Made by a program: the position numbers and the translations under genes
Assembly: GCF_000022085.1 (NCBI RefSeq)
Contig: NC_011894.1
Location: 1,452,501 to 1,516,500 of the forward strand
Reading direction: 5' to 3'
From: Methylobacterium nodulans ORS 2060
Lineage (GTDB): Bacteria > Pseudomonadota > Alphaproteobacteria > Rhizobiales > Beijerinckiaceae
Length of the DNA stretch: 64,000 bases
Notes under the pieces: model-generated
Database searches by the model: none
The model's input: only the letters and a program-made list of their open reading frames with translations
What the model was told of the DNA's origin: nothing
In this document: in pieces, positions 1 through 8,752 of the stretch
Position numbering within the stretch: the stretch's first letter is position 1
How the letters are laid out: each line of letters opens with the position of its first letter

Positions 1-144
1 TCAGATCGATGCGCCGCTCCGGGCCGCACGACAGGCGGCCAATGACGGCACCTGCCGCTTCCGCAGCGATCTGGCCCGGGGCAGGCTTCGGCCCAAGCCG
101 TTCTCGGCTGCCCGAAGACTCGGGATAGAAGATGCGACCGGAGA

Positions 145-336
145 TTGAGTATTCGTGGACTGCAAATCCGAATTGAAGCCTCGACGCAAGAGGTGTCGAG
201 CCACATCGCGGCGGTGTCGGTGGCGGCGAACGAGACCGGACAAGTCGCCGAGATGGTCCGGAGCGTGGCCGCCACCCTCGCCGGGCACTCGGACGGGCTG
301 AAGGGCAGCGTCACCCGGTTCCTCGCCGCAAGCTGA
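145..336 (+). pseudogene. Chemotaxis receptor C-terminal relic
   Basis: The reading frame gives 63 residues resembling the extreme C-terminus of methyl-accepting chemotaxis proteins. It has the STQEVSSHI stretch that follows the signalling hairpin and ends in a VTRFLAAS-like tail. The signalling tip, HAMP domain and sensor are missing, and the frame is closed by a stop at about position 43. It is therefore a decayed fragment and not a gene start. The TGA stop directly abuts an intergenic repeat. The family call is by eye. Confidence 0.5.
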
Positions 337-597
337 ATAGAAACTGAGGTGCGTGGAAGCCGCCCCGCTCCTCATGCTGAGGTGCTCCGAAGGAGCCTCG
401 AAGCACCCCAGACCGCTCGTCCAAGATTCGGGTGGCCGGGAAAACCGGTCCGGGGTGCTTCGAGGCTCGCTGCGGTGCGATCTTCGATCGCCAGCACCTC
501 AGAGCATGAGGGCCGAGGTTGGCTGCCACAGGCGGGAGCGCTCAGTCAGCCGCGGTTTCATCCGTCAGGGTCAGCGCGGCTGGTGGTGAACTGATAC
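336..597 (+). repeat. Intergenic repeat family A, copy 1
   Basis: About 260 bp running from ATAGAAACTGAGGTGCG to GTGAACTGATAC. Nearly the same sequence occurs inverted at 8519-8752, and related pieces lie at 24787-24880 and 25070-25215. It contains internal hairpins around CCTCATGCTGAGG and CTTCGAGGCTCGCTGCGG. It starts immediately at the stop codon of the chemotaxis relic and codes for nothing recognisable. Confidence 0.75.
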
Positions 598-732
598 CAA
601 CGGTCATTTCCATGTGACCGTTGGTTCCGGTCTCGAATTTTCGCCAAGCCTCTTCACGAAGCCTTCGGCTTGGCCTCGACAATTCGAGATGGGTCAATGG
701 CCCAATGCGTCGGCATCTTGGGCCGTTGGTAT
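594..732. repeat. Palindromic repeat family B, copy 1 (139 bp)
   Basis: The element is bounded by 10-bp perfect inverted ends, ATACCAACGG and CCGTTGGTAT. Internal palindromic parts are CCAAGCC/GGCTTGG and CTCGAATT/AATTCGAG. A second copy of almost the same length lies at 12878-13017. It overlaps the end of repeat A by a few bases and stops just short of the neighbouring gene's stop codon. It looks like a small non-autonomous (MITE-like) element. Confidence 0.7.
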
Positions 733-743
733 GACGCGGCGTT

Positions 744-2567
744 TCATCCGCCCGTCACGGCGGCGGGCCTCGGCGCGATCTCGTTCAGCGCGAGCTCGGC
801 GAGCCAGCGCAGGCGCCTCTCCTCCTCCGGATCGAGGACGCGCGGGCGCGTGTCGGCGATGCAGAGGGTCCCGATGCAGTGGCCGTCCGCCAGGATCAGG
901 GGCTGGCCGGCGTAGAAGCGCAGATGGGGCGGCCCGACCACGGCCGGGCTGTCGGCGAAGCGCGCGTCGAGCAGGGTGTCGGGCACCACGAGCGGGTCAC
1001 GGCAGCCGCCCCCGTCGGAGGCCGCGACCGCGTGGGCGCAGAGCGAGGCGTCGCGCGGGACTTCCCGGAAGGTCAGCCCGTGGCTGGCCTTGAACCATTG
1101 CCGGTCGCTGTCGACGAGGCTCAGCGCCGCGAAGGGCACCGCGAAGCTGCGGGCCGCCAGCGCCACGATCCGGTCGAACCGCTCCTCGGGCGGCGTGTCG
1201 AGGAGGTCGAGACGCCGCAGCGCGGCGAGCCGCTCCGCCTCGCCGGGGGGCTTGGCGGCGCGGGCCCAGCGGCAGGCCGTGCGCATCAGCCATGCGCGCA
1301 GGCGGGTGCGGGCGTAGCTCGGCGTGAAGGGGGTGACGAGCCGGTCGCTGATCCCGATCTCCTCGTCGCCGCGCCGGTCGCCCGAGCGGCTCACCAGCAC
1401 GATCGGCAGGTCCTGCCCCTGCGCCCCGAGCGCCCGCACGGCCGCGCAGATCTCCGCCAGGCGCCCGGCCGGCTCCGGCCCGTTCGCGATCACCGCGAGG
1501 GCGGGCCGGTGGCGCAGGACGGCCTGCGCCACCGCATCGGGCGTCAGCGCGGCTGCGTGCACGCCGACGCCATCCCCACGCAGGATCGCGGTGATGCCCG
1601 CCGCCGCGGCCGGATCGGCGGCGGCGATCACCACCGATTGCGCCGCGAGCGCCGAGCCCACCGCCTCCCGGGCCGAGCGCGCCCGGGCGCCGGCGGGCGC
1701 GGCGATGCGCGCGGCCGAGAGGTCGATCACCTGGCCCTCGGCGGCGGCGAAGAGGTCGAGGTCGGGGACGCGGTAGCGGGCGACCAGGGCGTCCAGGCTG
1801 TCGTCGTCGCGGTCGGGGTCGTGGTGCATCAGGGCGAGCCGCGCCGCGCCCGCTTCCAGGGCGACGCGGCGGGCATACTCGACGGTGCTGTGGCCCCAGC
1901 CGATCTTCGCCGGGTACTCGGCGGCCGTGTACTGGGCGTCGTGGATCACCAGATCGGCGCCCTGCAGGAAGTCGGCATGCCGGCGGTCCTGCCCCTCCGG
2001 CGCCTTTTCCCCGTCGGCGCTCGCGGTGCAGAAGGGTTCGTGGTCGAGGGCGTAGACGAGGGTCGCCCCGTCCGCCGTGAGGCGATAGCCGAGGGTGAGG
2101 GCCGGATGGTTGAGGTAATGGGTCTCGACCGCGACGTCGTCGTCCTCGCCGAGCGCCAGCTCGCCCTCGACGAGTTCGTGGTAGCGGATCGTGGCGCCGA
2201 GCTGGTCGAGCGCGACCGGGAAGTAGCTGTACTGCATCTGGCCCGACAAGGTCTCGCGCAGGGAGGCCCCGAGGCCGCGCGGCGCGTAGATGTCCCACTC
2301 GTTGCCGGGCGTGAAGAAGGGCGCGAAGAAGGGCACGCCCTGGATGTGGTCCCAATGCGTGTGGGTGATGAGCACATGGCCGCGCAGCGGACGGCCCTCG
2401 GCGGCGAGTTCCCGGCCGAGGGCGTAGGCGCCGGTGCCCATGTCGAGGATCACGAGCGTGCCGCGCGCCGTGCGCAGAGCCACGCAGGAGGTGTTGCCGC
2501 CATAGCGGATCGTGCGCGGCCCGGGGACCGGCAGGGAGCCCCGCGTCCCGAAGAACCGAACCTGCAT
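744..2567 (-). CDS. Metallo-beta-lactamase-fold hydrolase with receiver-like and GAF domains
   Basis: A 607-residue soluble protein. Residues 1 to about 285 form a metallo-beta-lactamase fold with the metal motif THTHWDHIQG near residue 90 and later His/Asp ligands (HDAQYTAAEY, HSTVEYARR, HHDPDRDDD). Residues about 310-430 resemble a CheY-like receiver. Residues about 450-600 are a GAF domain beginning AERLAALRRLDLLDTPPEERFD, typical of GAF modules paired with signalling proteins. The hydrolase part resembles phosphodiesterase/PhnP-type enzymes. The combination suggests a hydrolase controlled by a bound ligand or phosphorylation, but substrate and role are unknown. It lies 125 bp downstream of the M20 peptidase on the same strand. 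Confidence 0.8.
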   Translation of the reverse strand: MQVRFFGTRGSLPVPGPRTIRYGGNTSCVALRTARGTLVILDMGTGAYALGRELAAEGRPLRGHVLITHTHWDHIQGVPFFAPFFTPGNEWDIYAPRGLGASLRETLSGQMQYSYFPVALDQLGATIRYHELVEGELALGEDDDVAVETHYLNHPALTLGYRLTADGATLVYALDHEPFCTASADGEKAPEGQDRRHADFLQGADLVIHDAQYTAAEYPAKIGWGHSTVEYARRVALEAGAARLALMHHDPDRDDDSLDALVARYRVPDLDLFAAAEGQVIDLSAARIAAPAGARARSAREAVGSALAAQSVVIAAADPAAAAGITAILRGDGVGVHAAALTPDAVAQAVLRHRPALAVIANGPEPAGRLAEICAAVRALGAQGQDLPIVLVSRSGDRRGDEEIGISDRLVTPFTPSYARTRLRAWLMRTACRWARAAKPPGEAERLAALRRLDLLDTPPEERFDRIVALAARSFAVPFAALSLVDSDRQWFKASHGLTFREVPRDASLCAHAVAASDGGGCRDPLVVPDTLLDARFADSPAVVGPPHLRFYAGQPLILADGHCIGTLCIADTRPRVLDPEEERRLRWLAELALNEIAPRPAAVTGG

Positions 2568-2692
2568 GGCCCTTCCTCCCGCGGCCGTCCGCGCCGCCTG
2601 CGCGCCCGAGCGGAGCCGGAACTTTTCGCGAGAACAGGCCGCGCTTCAAGAGGTCTCGGCGGCGCGGCTCGGCCCGTGAGGACGGCCACCTG

Positions 2693-3823
2693 TCATCTCA
2701 GCGTCGCCAGGAGGCCCGCGAAGAGCCGCCCCCGGCTGACGAGGCTCTCTTCGTCGAGATGCTCCTCCAGCGTGTGGTAGCCGCGCCCAATCGCGCCGAG
2801 GCCGTCGAGGGTGGGCAGGCCGAGCGCCCCCGTGAAGTTCCCGTCCGAGCCGCCCCCCGCGCTGCAATGGGGCAGCGGCAGGCCCATGGTCCCGGCGAGC
2901 CCACGGGCGGTCTCGTAGAGGGCGAGCGTGCCCGCATCCGGCTCCCAGACCGGGCGCGTGACGCCGCGCGTCACCGTGAAGGTCACGTCGTCCTCCATGC
3001 CGGAGAGGGCCAGCATCCGGGCGACGCCGCGGTCGAGGTCGGTCTGGCGCTTGGCCATGCTGAGCGCCTCGCCCCGGCAGACGGTCGGCACGCAGTTCAC
3101 CCATTGGCCGCCATGCACGACGCCGACGCTGAAGGTGCAATCCTCCCCGGTCATCGCCTCGATCGCCAGGACCTTGCGGGCGAAGGCGCGCACCGCCGAG
3201 CGCCCGTCGCCGAGCCGCGCTCCGGCATGGCTCGGCCGTCCCACCGCCTCCAGGTTGAAGCGCGCGATGGCGTAGCGGCCCGTCACCACGCCGTTGTCCT
3301 CCTGGCCGGGCTCCGGCACCAGCACGAAGCGGTGGCGCGCGGCCTCCGCCTCGATCAGGTCGCGGGTCGCGGGGCTGCCGATCTCCTCGTCGCTCGTGAA
3401 CAGCACCGTCACGGGCAGGGGGGTGCGGATGCCGGCCCGTCCGAGCGCCCGGATCGCCTCCAGGGCCAGCAGGTTGCCACCCTTCATGTCGAGGATGCCG
3501 GGGCCGTAGACGCGGCCCCCCTCGCGCCGCCAGGGCAGCAGCCGCAGCGTGCCCAAAGGATGGACCGTGTCCATGTGGCCGAGCACCAGGATGCCGGGCT
3601 CGTCGCGCCGCGGATGCGGGAAGCGGGCGCGCACGCAATCGCCGAGCCCCATCCGGCCGGGGATCACCTCCACGCTCGCCCCCGCCACCGCGAGGTCGCG
3701 CGCGGCGAGCGCCATCATGCGGTTGACCGCGAGCGGATCGAAGGTCGGGCTCTCGCACTCGATCCAGGGGCGTAAGGAGGCCAGCATCGCCTCGCGGTCG
3801 AGGGGAAGGTCGGTGGGGTTCAT
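2693..3823 (-). CDS. M20-family carboxypeptidase (glutamate carboxypeptidase-like)
   Basis: A 376-residue zinc peptidase of the M20 family, closest in pattern to carboxypeptidase G2. Visible metal and catalytic motifs are GHMDTVHP, GPGILDMKGG, the catalytic pair TSDEEIGS, VPEPGQE and a C-terminal GYHTLEEH histidine. The start MNPTDLPLDREAM is chosen because its ATG overlaps the upstream gene's stop as ATGA, a sign of translational coupling. No signal peptide is seen, so it is probably cytoplasmic. It would release a C-terminal amino acid, perhaps glutamate, or hydrolyse a related amide. Confidence 0.85.
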   Translation of the reverse strand: MNPTDLPLDREAMLASLRPWIECESPTFDPLAVNRMMALAARDLAVAGASVEVIPGRMGLGDCVRARFPHPRRDEPGILVLGHMDTVHPLGTLRLLPWRREGGRVYGPGILDMKGGNLLALEAIRALGRAGIRTPLPVTVLFTSDEEIGSPATRDLIEAEAARHRFVLVPEPGQEDNGVVTGRYAIARFNLEAVGRPSHAGARLGDGRSAVRAFARKVLAIEAMTGEDCTFSVGVVHGGQWVNCVPTVCRGEALSMAKRQTDLDRGVARMLALSGMEDDVTFTVTRGVTRPVWEPDAGTLALYETARGLAGTMGLPLPHCSAGGGSDGNFTGALGLPTLDGLGAIGRGYHTLEEHLDEESLVSRGRLFAGLLATLR

Positions 3824-5283
3824 GCGGGCTCGAAGGGGTTGGGGTCGCGGGGCCACCAGGGCCCCGCTTTCCGGGTGAGGGGCAGGGAGGCGAAGTCCGG
3901 CGGCACGGCGCCGGGTGCCGCCACGTAGCGCACGGCGCTCGCGATCGGCGCGAAGGCCGCGTGGAAGTGCTGCATCGACTTCACGACCACGATTCGCTTG
4001 TCGTGCAGGGTCAGACCCAGCCCCGTGAAGGCGTCCGGGTCGAAGGGCTGCTGGCGCCGGGCCGTCAGCACGAGGTGGATGCCGTCCGCCTCCACCCAGG
4101 CGCTCGGTCCGAGCAGGGCCCGCCCGCCGCTCAAGCCCCCTTGGCTGTGCGCCTCCGACAGGCCCCGCACGGTGATGCGCAGGTCCACCGGATCGCCCGA
4201 GGTGACGCCGCACTTGCCGCCGATGCGCAGCGCGAAGGAGGCGCCCAGCCCCGCCTCGTGGCAGATGCCGACCGCCCCCGGATCCCAGTAGAGCCCGCTC
4301 GCCACGCCCCGCACGCCGCGCGCGACGAGGCGGCTCAGGATCGCCGTGTTGTCGGAGGGGGCGCCCGCCCCGGCATTGTCGGCGACGTCGGCGAGCAGCA
4401 TGGGGCGCGGATCGGTCGAGGCGAGGGCCCGGTCGATTGCCGCGTCGATCGTGTCGTAGCGTGTGGCCGCCTCCTCGCGCATGGCGAAGACCGCCTGCGC
4501 GAGGTCGCGGGCGAGGGAGGCGGCCCGTCCCGCATCGCCATCCGCGACGACGAGCATCTTGGCGCCCACATCCGCCACGTCGGCCCAGGGGAAGCCGTGG
4601 CCGAAGGAGACCGACAGGATGCCGTCCCGGCCCTCATGCGCGATCATGCGGTCGACGAAGGCGCGCACGGGCGGGTCCGAGGTGCGCCAGAGGCCGACCA
4701 TCCGGCAGTCGTGATAGGCCATGACCGGGCGGATCCGCCCCTCCGCCGTGCCGATCACCAGCGCGTAGAGGTCGCGGGCGCGGGCGGCGATGTCGGTATG
4801 GGGGTATTCCTTGTAGATGACGATGACGTCGGCGGCCTCGCGCATCGCCTCGGTGAGATGGCAGTGCAGGTCGAGTTCGACCCCGATCGGAACGCCCGGG
4901 CCGACGATCGTCCGCACCCGGGCGAGGGTGTCGCCCTCGCAATCGTCGTAGCCCTCCGCCACCATGGCGCCGTGCATGTAGAGCAGCACGGCATCGACCG
5001 GCCCCGCCGCCCGGAGATCACCGAGGAGCGTGTCGCGCAGCTCCTCGTAGACGCCGCGCAGGGTGATCCCGCCGGGCTGGGCGAAGGTCGAGAGGCTCTC
5101 GACCAAGGCATGGCCGTCGGCCTGCGCGAGGCGCCGCCATTCGATGAGCCCGATATTGCTGAGGCGGGGCGGGTTCAGGCTGCCATCGCGGCGGGCATAG
5201 TCGGCGAGGAAGGCGGCCCGTCCGGTCGGCAGCGGCGCGAAGGTATTGGTCTCGGTCGCGAGGGAGGCGATGAAGAGCTTCAC
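3820..5283 (-). CDS. M81-family metallopeptidase (MlrC-like)
   Basis: A 487-residue member of the M81/MlrC family, named after a microcystin-degradation enzyme; most relatives have no known substrate. The N-terminal ATETNTFAP motif is the family hallmark, and YMHGAMV and ELDLHCHLT carry likely metal-binding residues. The start is a GTG (VKLFIASLATETN) with a GGAGA-like site upstream; this gives the usual length of about 490 residues. The gene is coupled to the M20 peptidase by a four-base overlap, so the two probably act on the same amide-type compound. Confidence 0.82.
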   Translation of the reverse strand: MKLFIASLATETNTFAPLPTGRAAFLADYARRDGSLNPPRLSNIGLIEWRRLAQADGHALVESLSTFAQPGGITLRGVYEELRDTLLGDLRAAGPVDAVLLYMHGAMVAEGYDDCEGDTLARVRTIVGPGVPIGVELDLHCHLTEAMREAADVIVIYKEYPHTDIAARARDLYALVIGTAEGRIRPVMAYHDCRMVGLWRTSDPPVRAFVDRMIAHEGRDGILSVSFGHGFPWADVADVGAKMLVVADGDAGRAASLARDLAQAVFAMREEAATRYDTIDAAIDRALASTDPRPMLLADVADNAGAGAPSDNTAILSRLVARGVRGVASGLYWDPGAVGICHEAGLGASFALRIGGKCGVTSGDPVDLRITVRGLSEAHSQGGLSGGRALLGPSAWVEADGIHLVLTARRQQPFDPDAFTGLGLTLHDKRIVVVKSMQHFHAAFAPIASAVRYVAAPGAVPPDFASLPLTRKAGPWWPRDPNPFEPA

Positions 5284-5372
5284 GCGGGGCGGGTCTCCGC
5301 TGGGATTCGGTCCTGGCATCCGGATCGGCGCCAGCCGTTCTGCAGGGAGCAGAACCGCAAAAGCCGGGCCGT

Positions 5373-6914
5373 TCAAGCCCCCGCCGTCTCGGCGAGCCGC
5401 TTGCGCTGGACCTTGCCGTTCGGCGTGCGGGGCAGGGCCTCGAGGAACACGACCTCCCGCGGGCATTTGTAGCCGGCGAGCCGCTCCTGGCACCAGGCGA
5501 TCAGCGCCTCGCGGTCCGGTGCATGGCCGGGCTTCGGCACCACGTAGGCGGCGATGACGCGCACATCCTCCCGCACGGCGCGCTCGGCCACCGCGACCTC
5601 CTGCACGTCGGGATGGCCGATCAGCACCGCCTCGACCTCGCTAGGCGAGACCCGGTAGCCGAAGGCGTTCATCACGTCGTCGTGCCGGCCCTCGAACCAA
5701 ACGTAGCCGTCCGCATCGAGCCGGGCGAGGTCGCCGCCCGTGAACCACTCGCCCCGGAACACCGCCGCCTCCTCGTCGGGGCGGTTCCAGTAGCCGAGCA
5801 TCAGGCCCGGATCGGAGCGGTGGACGGCGAGCAGCCCGGTTTCGCCCGCCGGCAGCGGCTCGGGCGGGCCCTCGGGAGGCAGGATGGCGATGCGCCGCCC
5901 CGGCTGGGGCCGGCCGGGCGAGCCCGGCCGCACCGGCACGGTCGGGCCCGTGGAGATGTAGGTCGAGATCTCGCTCATCCCGAGCGCCTCGTAGAGCGGC
6001 TTGCCCGTCGCGCGGGTCCACTCGGCGAGGAGATGGGCCGGCAGAGCCTCGCCCGCCGTGATGCCGTGGCGCAGGCTCGACAGGTCGTGGCCGGCGAGGT
6101 CGGCGTATTTGACGATCTGCCGGTAGAGGCTCGGCACCGCGGCGAAGAGCGTGGCGCGGTAGCGGGCGATCAGGGCGGGCCAGATCCCGGGATCGCGCCG
6201 GCCGGTATAGAGCACCGTGGTGGCGCCCCGCGCCCAGGGGTCCTGGATGCCGACCCCGAGCGTGTAGGTCCAGTTCATGGTGCCGGCATGCAGCACCACG
6301 TCGGTCTCCCGCAGCCCCAGCCAGTGGTCGTGCATCGGCCGCCGGCCCCAGAGGGTGCGGTGGGCGTGCAGCACCCCTTTCGGCCGGCTCGTCGTGCCGG
6401 AGGTGTAGACGAGATAGGCCGGGTCGTCCGCGGCGGTATCCGCGTAGGCCGGCAGGGGCGGCCCCGCCCGCAGATGCGCCACGTCGGCCGGGCGCAGCAC
6501 CGCACGCCCGCGGCAGGATTCCGGGTCGAGGGGGCAATCCTCGGCCGCCACCACCGCCGCGGCGCCCGAATCGGCCATCAGGAAGGCGGCCTCGGCCGGG
6601 GTGAGCTGCGGCGAGGAGGGCTGCGCCACCAGCCCCGCGGCCAAGGCCGCGAAGTAGACGATGGCGTAATCCGCATCGTTGCCCATGCGGATCATCACCC
6701 GGCTTCCCGGGGCGAGGCCGAGGGCGAGCAGGCCCGCCGCGACGCCGCGCACCGCCCGGTCCACCTCCCCGTAGGTCAGCACCTGCGCGGCGTCGCCATC
6801 CCCGACCAGGATCAGGGCCGGCTTGTCGGGATGGCGGCGCGCATTCGCCTCCAGGCAGTAGCGGGCGCCGTTGAACCGGGCGGGGGGCGGGCTGGCGTCG
6901 GATGGGACGGTCAC
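5373..6914 (-). CDS. AMP-dependent acyl-CoA synthetase
   Basis: A 513-residue ANL-superfamily ligase that activates a carboxylic acid as acyl-AMP and then acyl-CoA. It has the P-loop-like YTSGTTSRPKG at residues 170-180, YEALGMSE, the hinge region GGDLARLDADGYVWFEGR and the C-terminal lysine motif PRTPNGKVQRK. Overall pattern is that of benzoate-CoA and medium-chain acyl ligases; the substrate cannot be read from the sequence. It is first in a minus-strand run with the M81 and M20 peptidases (89-bp gap to the M81 GTG), so it may activate an acid they release. Confidence 0.85.
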   Translation of the reverse strand: MTVPSDASPPPARFNGARYCLEANARRHPDKPALILVGDGDAAQVLTYGEVDRAVRGVAAGLLALGLAPGSRVMIRMGNDADYAIVYFAALAAGLVAQPSSPQLTPAEAAFLMADSGAAAVVAAEDCPLDPESCRGRAVLRPADVAHLRAGPPLPAYADTAADDPAYLVYTSGTTSRPKGVLHAHRTLWGRRPMHDHWLGLRETDVVLHAGTMNWTYTLGVGIQDPWARGATTVLYTGRRDPGIWPALIARYRATLFAAVPSLYRQIVKYADLAGHDLSSLRHGITAGEALPAHLLAEWTRATGKPLYEALGMSEISTYISTGPTVPVRPGSPGRPQPGRRIAILPPEGPPEPLPAGETGLLAVHRSDPGLMLGYWNRPDEEAAVFRGEWFTGGDLARLDADGYVWFEGRHDDVMNAFGYRVSPSEVEAVLIGHPDVQEVAVAERAVREDVRVIAAYVVPKPGHAPDREALIAWCQERLAGYKCPREVVFLEALPRTPNGKVQRKRLAETAGA

Positions 6915-7062
6915 GAGGGACTCCGGGCCGCGGGACGGGGCATCGTCTTACGCATCCTTGCAACCGCCGTCATGTCTCGCCCTCGACGGCACCGTCACCG
7001 GCACGCTCCTCGCCCGGCCCGGACATGGCCCGGACATGGGGCTCGGGACCCGCGCCACGCGG

Positions 7063-7701
7063 CTACGGCGCCGCCTTGAACTCCCCTTCGAGCCGCAGGA
7101 AGACCTCGTCGCCGAGGGCCGGCAGGAAGGCCGAGATGCCGAACTCGGAGCGCCGGATCACCGCGCGGCCGTCGAAGCCCACCGTGTAGGTCTTGTCGAC
7201 CGGGTGGATCCCGGCCTGGTTGAAGGTGACGTCGAGGACGAGAGGCTTCGTCACGCCCCTGAGGCTGAGATCGCCGGTGACCCGCGCGGTGGTGGGGCCG
7301 GTCGGCTCCACGGACCGGCTGACGAAGGTGGCGGTCGGGAACTGCTCGACGTCGAAGAAGTCGGGGCCGCGCAGGTGCCGGTTCAGGGCGTCGTGGAGAG
7401 CGTTGACGCTCGCGGTGCCGATCCGGACGCTGAGCCGGCTCTGGGCCGGCGCCTTCGGGTCGAGGTCGAGCTCGCCGGCGACGTCGGTGATCTGCCCGTA
7501 ATAGGTCGAGTAGCCGAGATGGTTCAGCGACCACGTGATCTTGCCGTGGGCGGGATCGAGCGCGTAGCGGCCCGCCCGCACCTGGGTCGGATCGGTGGTC
7601 GGCGCGGGGGCGTCCTCAGCCCGCGCTGCGGGGGCTTCCTGAGCTCCCGCCGGGAGAGCGGCCGCGAGGAGGAGGCAGGCCAGCACGGTCGCACGCTTCA
7701 T
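7063..7701 (-). CDS. YceI-family periplasmic lipid-binding protein
   Basis: A 212-residue YceI-like lipocalin-fold protein. It has an N-terminal signal peptide ([21 protein letters not shown]). The family pattern is [24 protein letters not shown], a [13 protein letters not shown] segment, a [16 protein letters not shown] strand and a C-terminal RSEFGISAF. YceI proteins bind isoprenoid-type lipids in the periplasm. It is transcribed divergently from ruvA across about 100 bp. Confidence 0.88.
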   Translation of the reverse strand: MKRATVLACLLLAAALPAGAQEAPAARAEDAPAPTTDPTQVRAGRYALDPAHGKITWSLNHLGYSTYYGQITDVAGELDLDPKAPAQSRLSVRIGTASVNALHDALNRHLRGPDFFDVEQFPTATFVSRSVEPTGPTTARVTGDLSLRGVTKPLVLDVTFNQAGIHPVDKTYTVGFDGRAVIRRSEFGISAFLPALGDEVFLRLEGEFKAAP

Positions 7702-7801
7702 GCGGTCACCTTGTGGGTTGGATCGGGGTCGCCGATATGGCGGCGATCCCATCCCACGAACACAGGCGCCGCTCAAGGACGGGCGCGCCGCACGGACCCC
7801 C

Positions 7802-8419
7802 ATGATCGGCAAGCTGAAGGGTGTGGTTGATTCCTACGGCGAGGACTTTGTCATCCTCGACGTGCATGGGGTCGGCTATGTGGTGCATTGCTCGGCCCGC
7901 ACGCTGCAGCGGCTGCCGCCGGTGGGCGAGGCGGCCGACCTCGCCATCGAGACGCATGTGCGCGAGGACATGATCCGGCTCTACGGCTTCCGCTCGGATG
8001 CGGAGCGGGAGTGGTTCCGTCTGCTCCAGACCGTGCAGGGGGTCGGCACCCGCGTGGCCCTCGGCGTGCTCTCGGTGCTGGAGCCGGCCGACCTCGCCAC
8101 CGCCATCGCCACGGGCGACAAGGGAGCGATCGCGCGCGCGCCCGGCGTCGGGCCGCGGCTCGCCGCCCGCCTCGTCGCGGAGCTGAAGGACAAGGCGCCG
8201 GCCTTCGCGCCGGTCGATCCAGCCCTGATCCGCCTCGCGGGCGCGGTCGAGGAGCGCACGGCGCCCCAGCCGGTGGCCGATGCGATCTCGGCCCTCGTCA
8301 ATCTCGGCTATCCGCAGATCCAGGCCTCCGCCGCGGTCGCTGCGGCGCTCCAGGGCGCCGGGGAGGGGGCGGAGGCCAAGACGCTGATCCGGCTCGGCCT
8401 GCGGGAACTCGCGCGGTAG
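7802..8419 (+). CDS. ruvA: Holliday junction DNA helicase subunit RuvA
   Basis: 205 residues, the normal length. It starts [28 protein letters not shown], the RuvA OB-fold N-terminus, followed by helix-hairpin-helix segments ([15 protein letters not shown] and [13 protein letters not shown]) and a C-terminal domain III that contacts RuvB. RuvA tetramers bind four-way junctions and position RuvB for branch migration. Neither ruvC nor ruvB is adjacent: upstream is divergent yceI and downstream is a repeat. The start is the second ATG in frame, which matches the family N-terminus. Confidence 0.96.
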   Translation: MIGKLKGVVDSYGEDFVILDVHGVGYVVHCSARTLQRLPPVGEAADLAIETHVREDMIRLYGFRSDAEREWFRLLQTVQGVGTRVALGVLSVLEPADLATAIATGDKGAIARAPGVGPRLAARLVAELKDKAPAFAPVDPALIRLAGAVEERTAPQPVADAISALVNLGYPQIQASAAVAAALQGAGEGAEAKTLIRLGLRELAR

Positions 8420-8518
8420 CCTTCTCCGGAACGGACTCCGAGCGCCCCGGCGATCGGGGTGCCGGCCGTTGCGGGCCGGGGCCCGGCAACACCGCGAAAC
8501 GAAATTGCTGCGGAAGCC

Positions 8519-8752
8519 GTATCAGTTCGCCACCGGCTGCGCCGACCCCGACGGATGAAACCACGGCTGACTGAGCGCTCCCTCCTGTGGCAGCCAATCC
8601 CGGCCCTCATGCCGGGATCACCGGTCTGGGGTGCGTGCCGGCTGATGCCGGCCAGAGGCTCGCTGCGGTGCGATCTGCGATCGCCAGCACCTCAGCATGA
8701 GAAGCGGAGCGGCTTCCACGCACTTCAATTTCGCGCACCTCAGTTTCTATTT
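8519..8752 (-). repeat. Intergenic repeat family A, copy 2
   Basis: An inverted copy of the 336-597 repeat. It runs from GTATCAGTTCGCC to CGCACCTCAGTTTCTAT with most of the interior conserved. One end touches the TAA stop codon of the histidine kinase on the minus strand, just as copy 1 touches the stop of its neighbour. It fills the gap between ruvA and the kinase gene. Confidence 0.75.

Noticed and set aside
1..375. Minus-strand frame over the chemotaxis relic
   Set aside because: Arg-rich shadow without a family pattern; the plus strand carries recognisable receptor sequence.
879..2780. Very long plus-strand reading frame opposite the metallo-beta-lactamase gene
   Set aside because: It is the antisense shadow of the high-GC gene; its translation has no family pattern and is Arg/Gly/Ala-rich.
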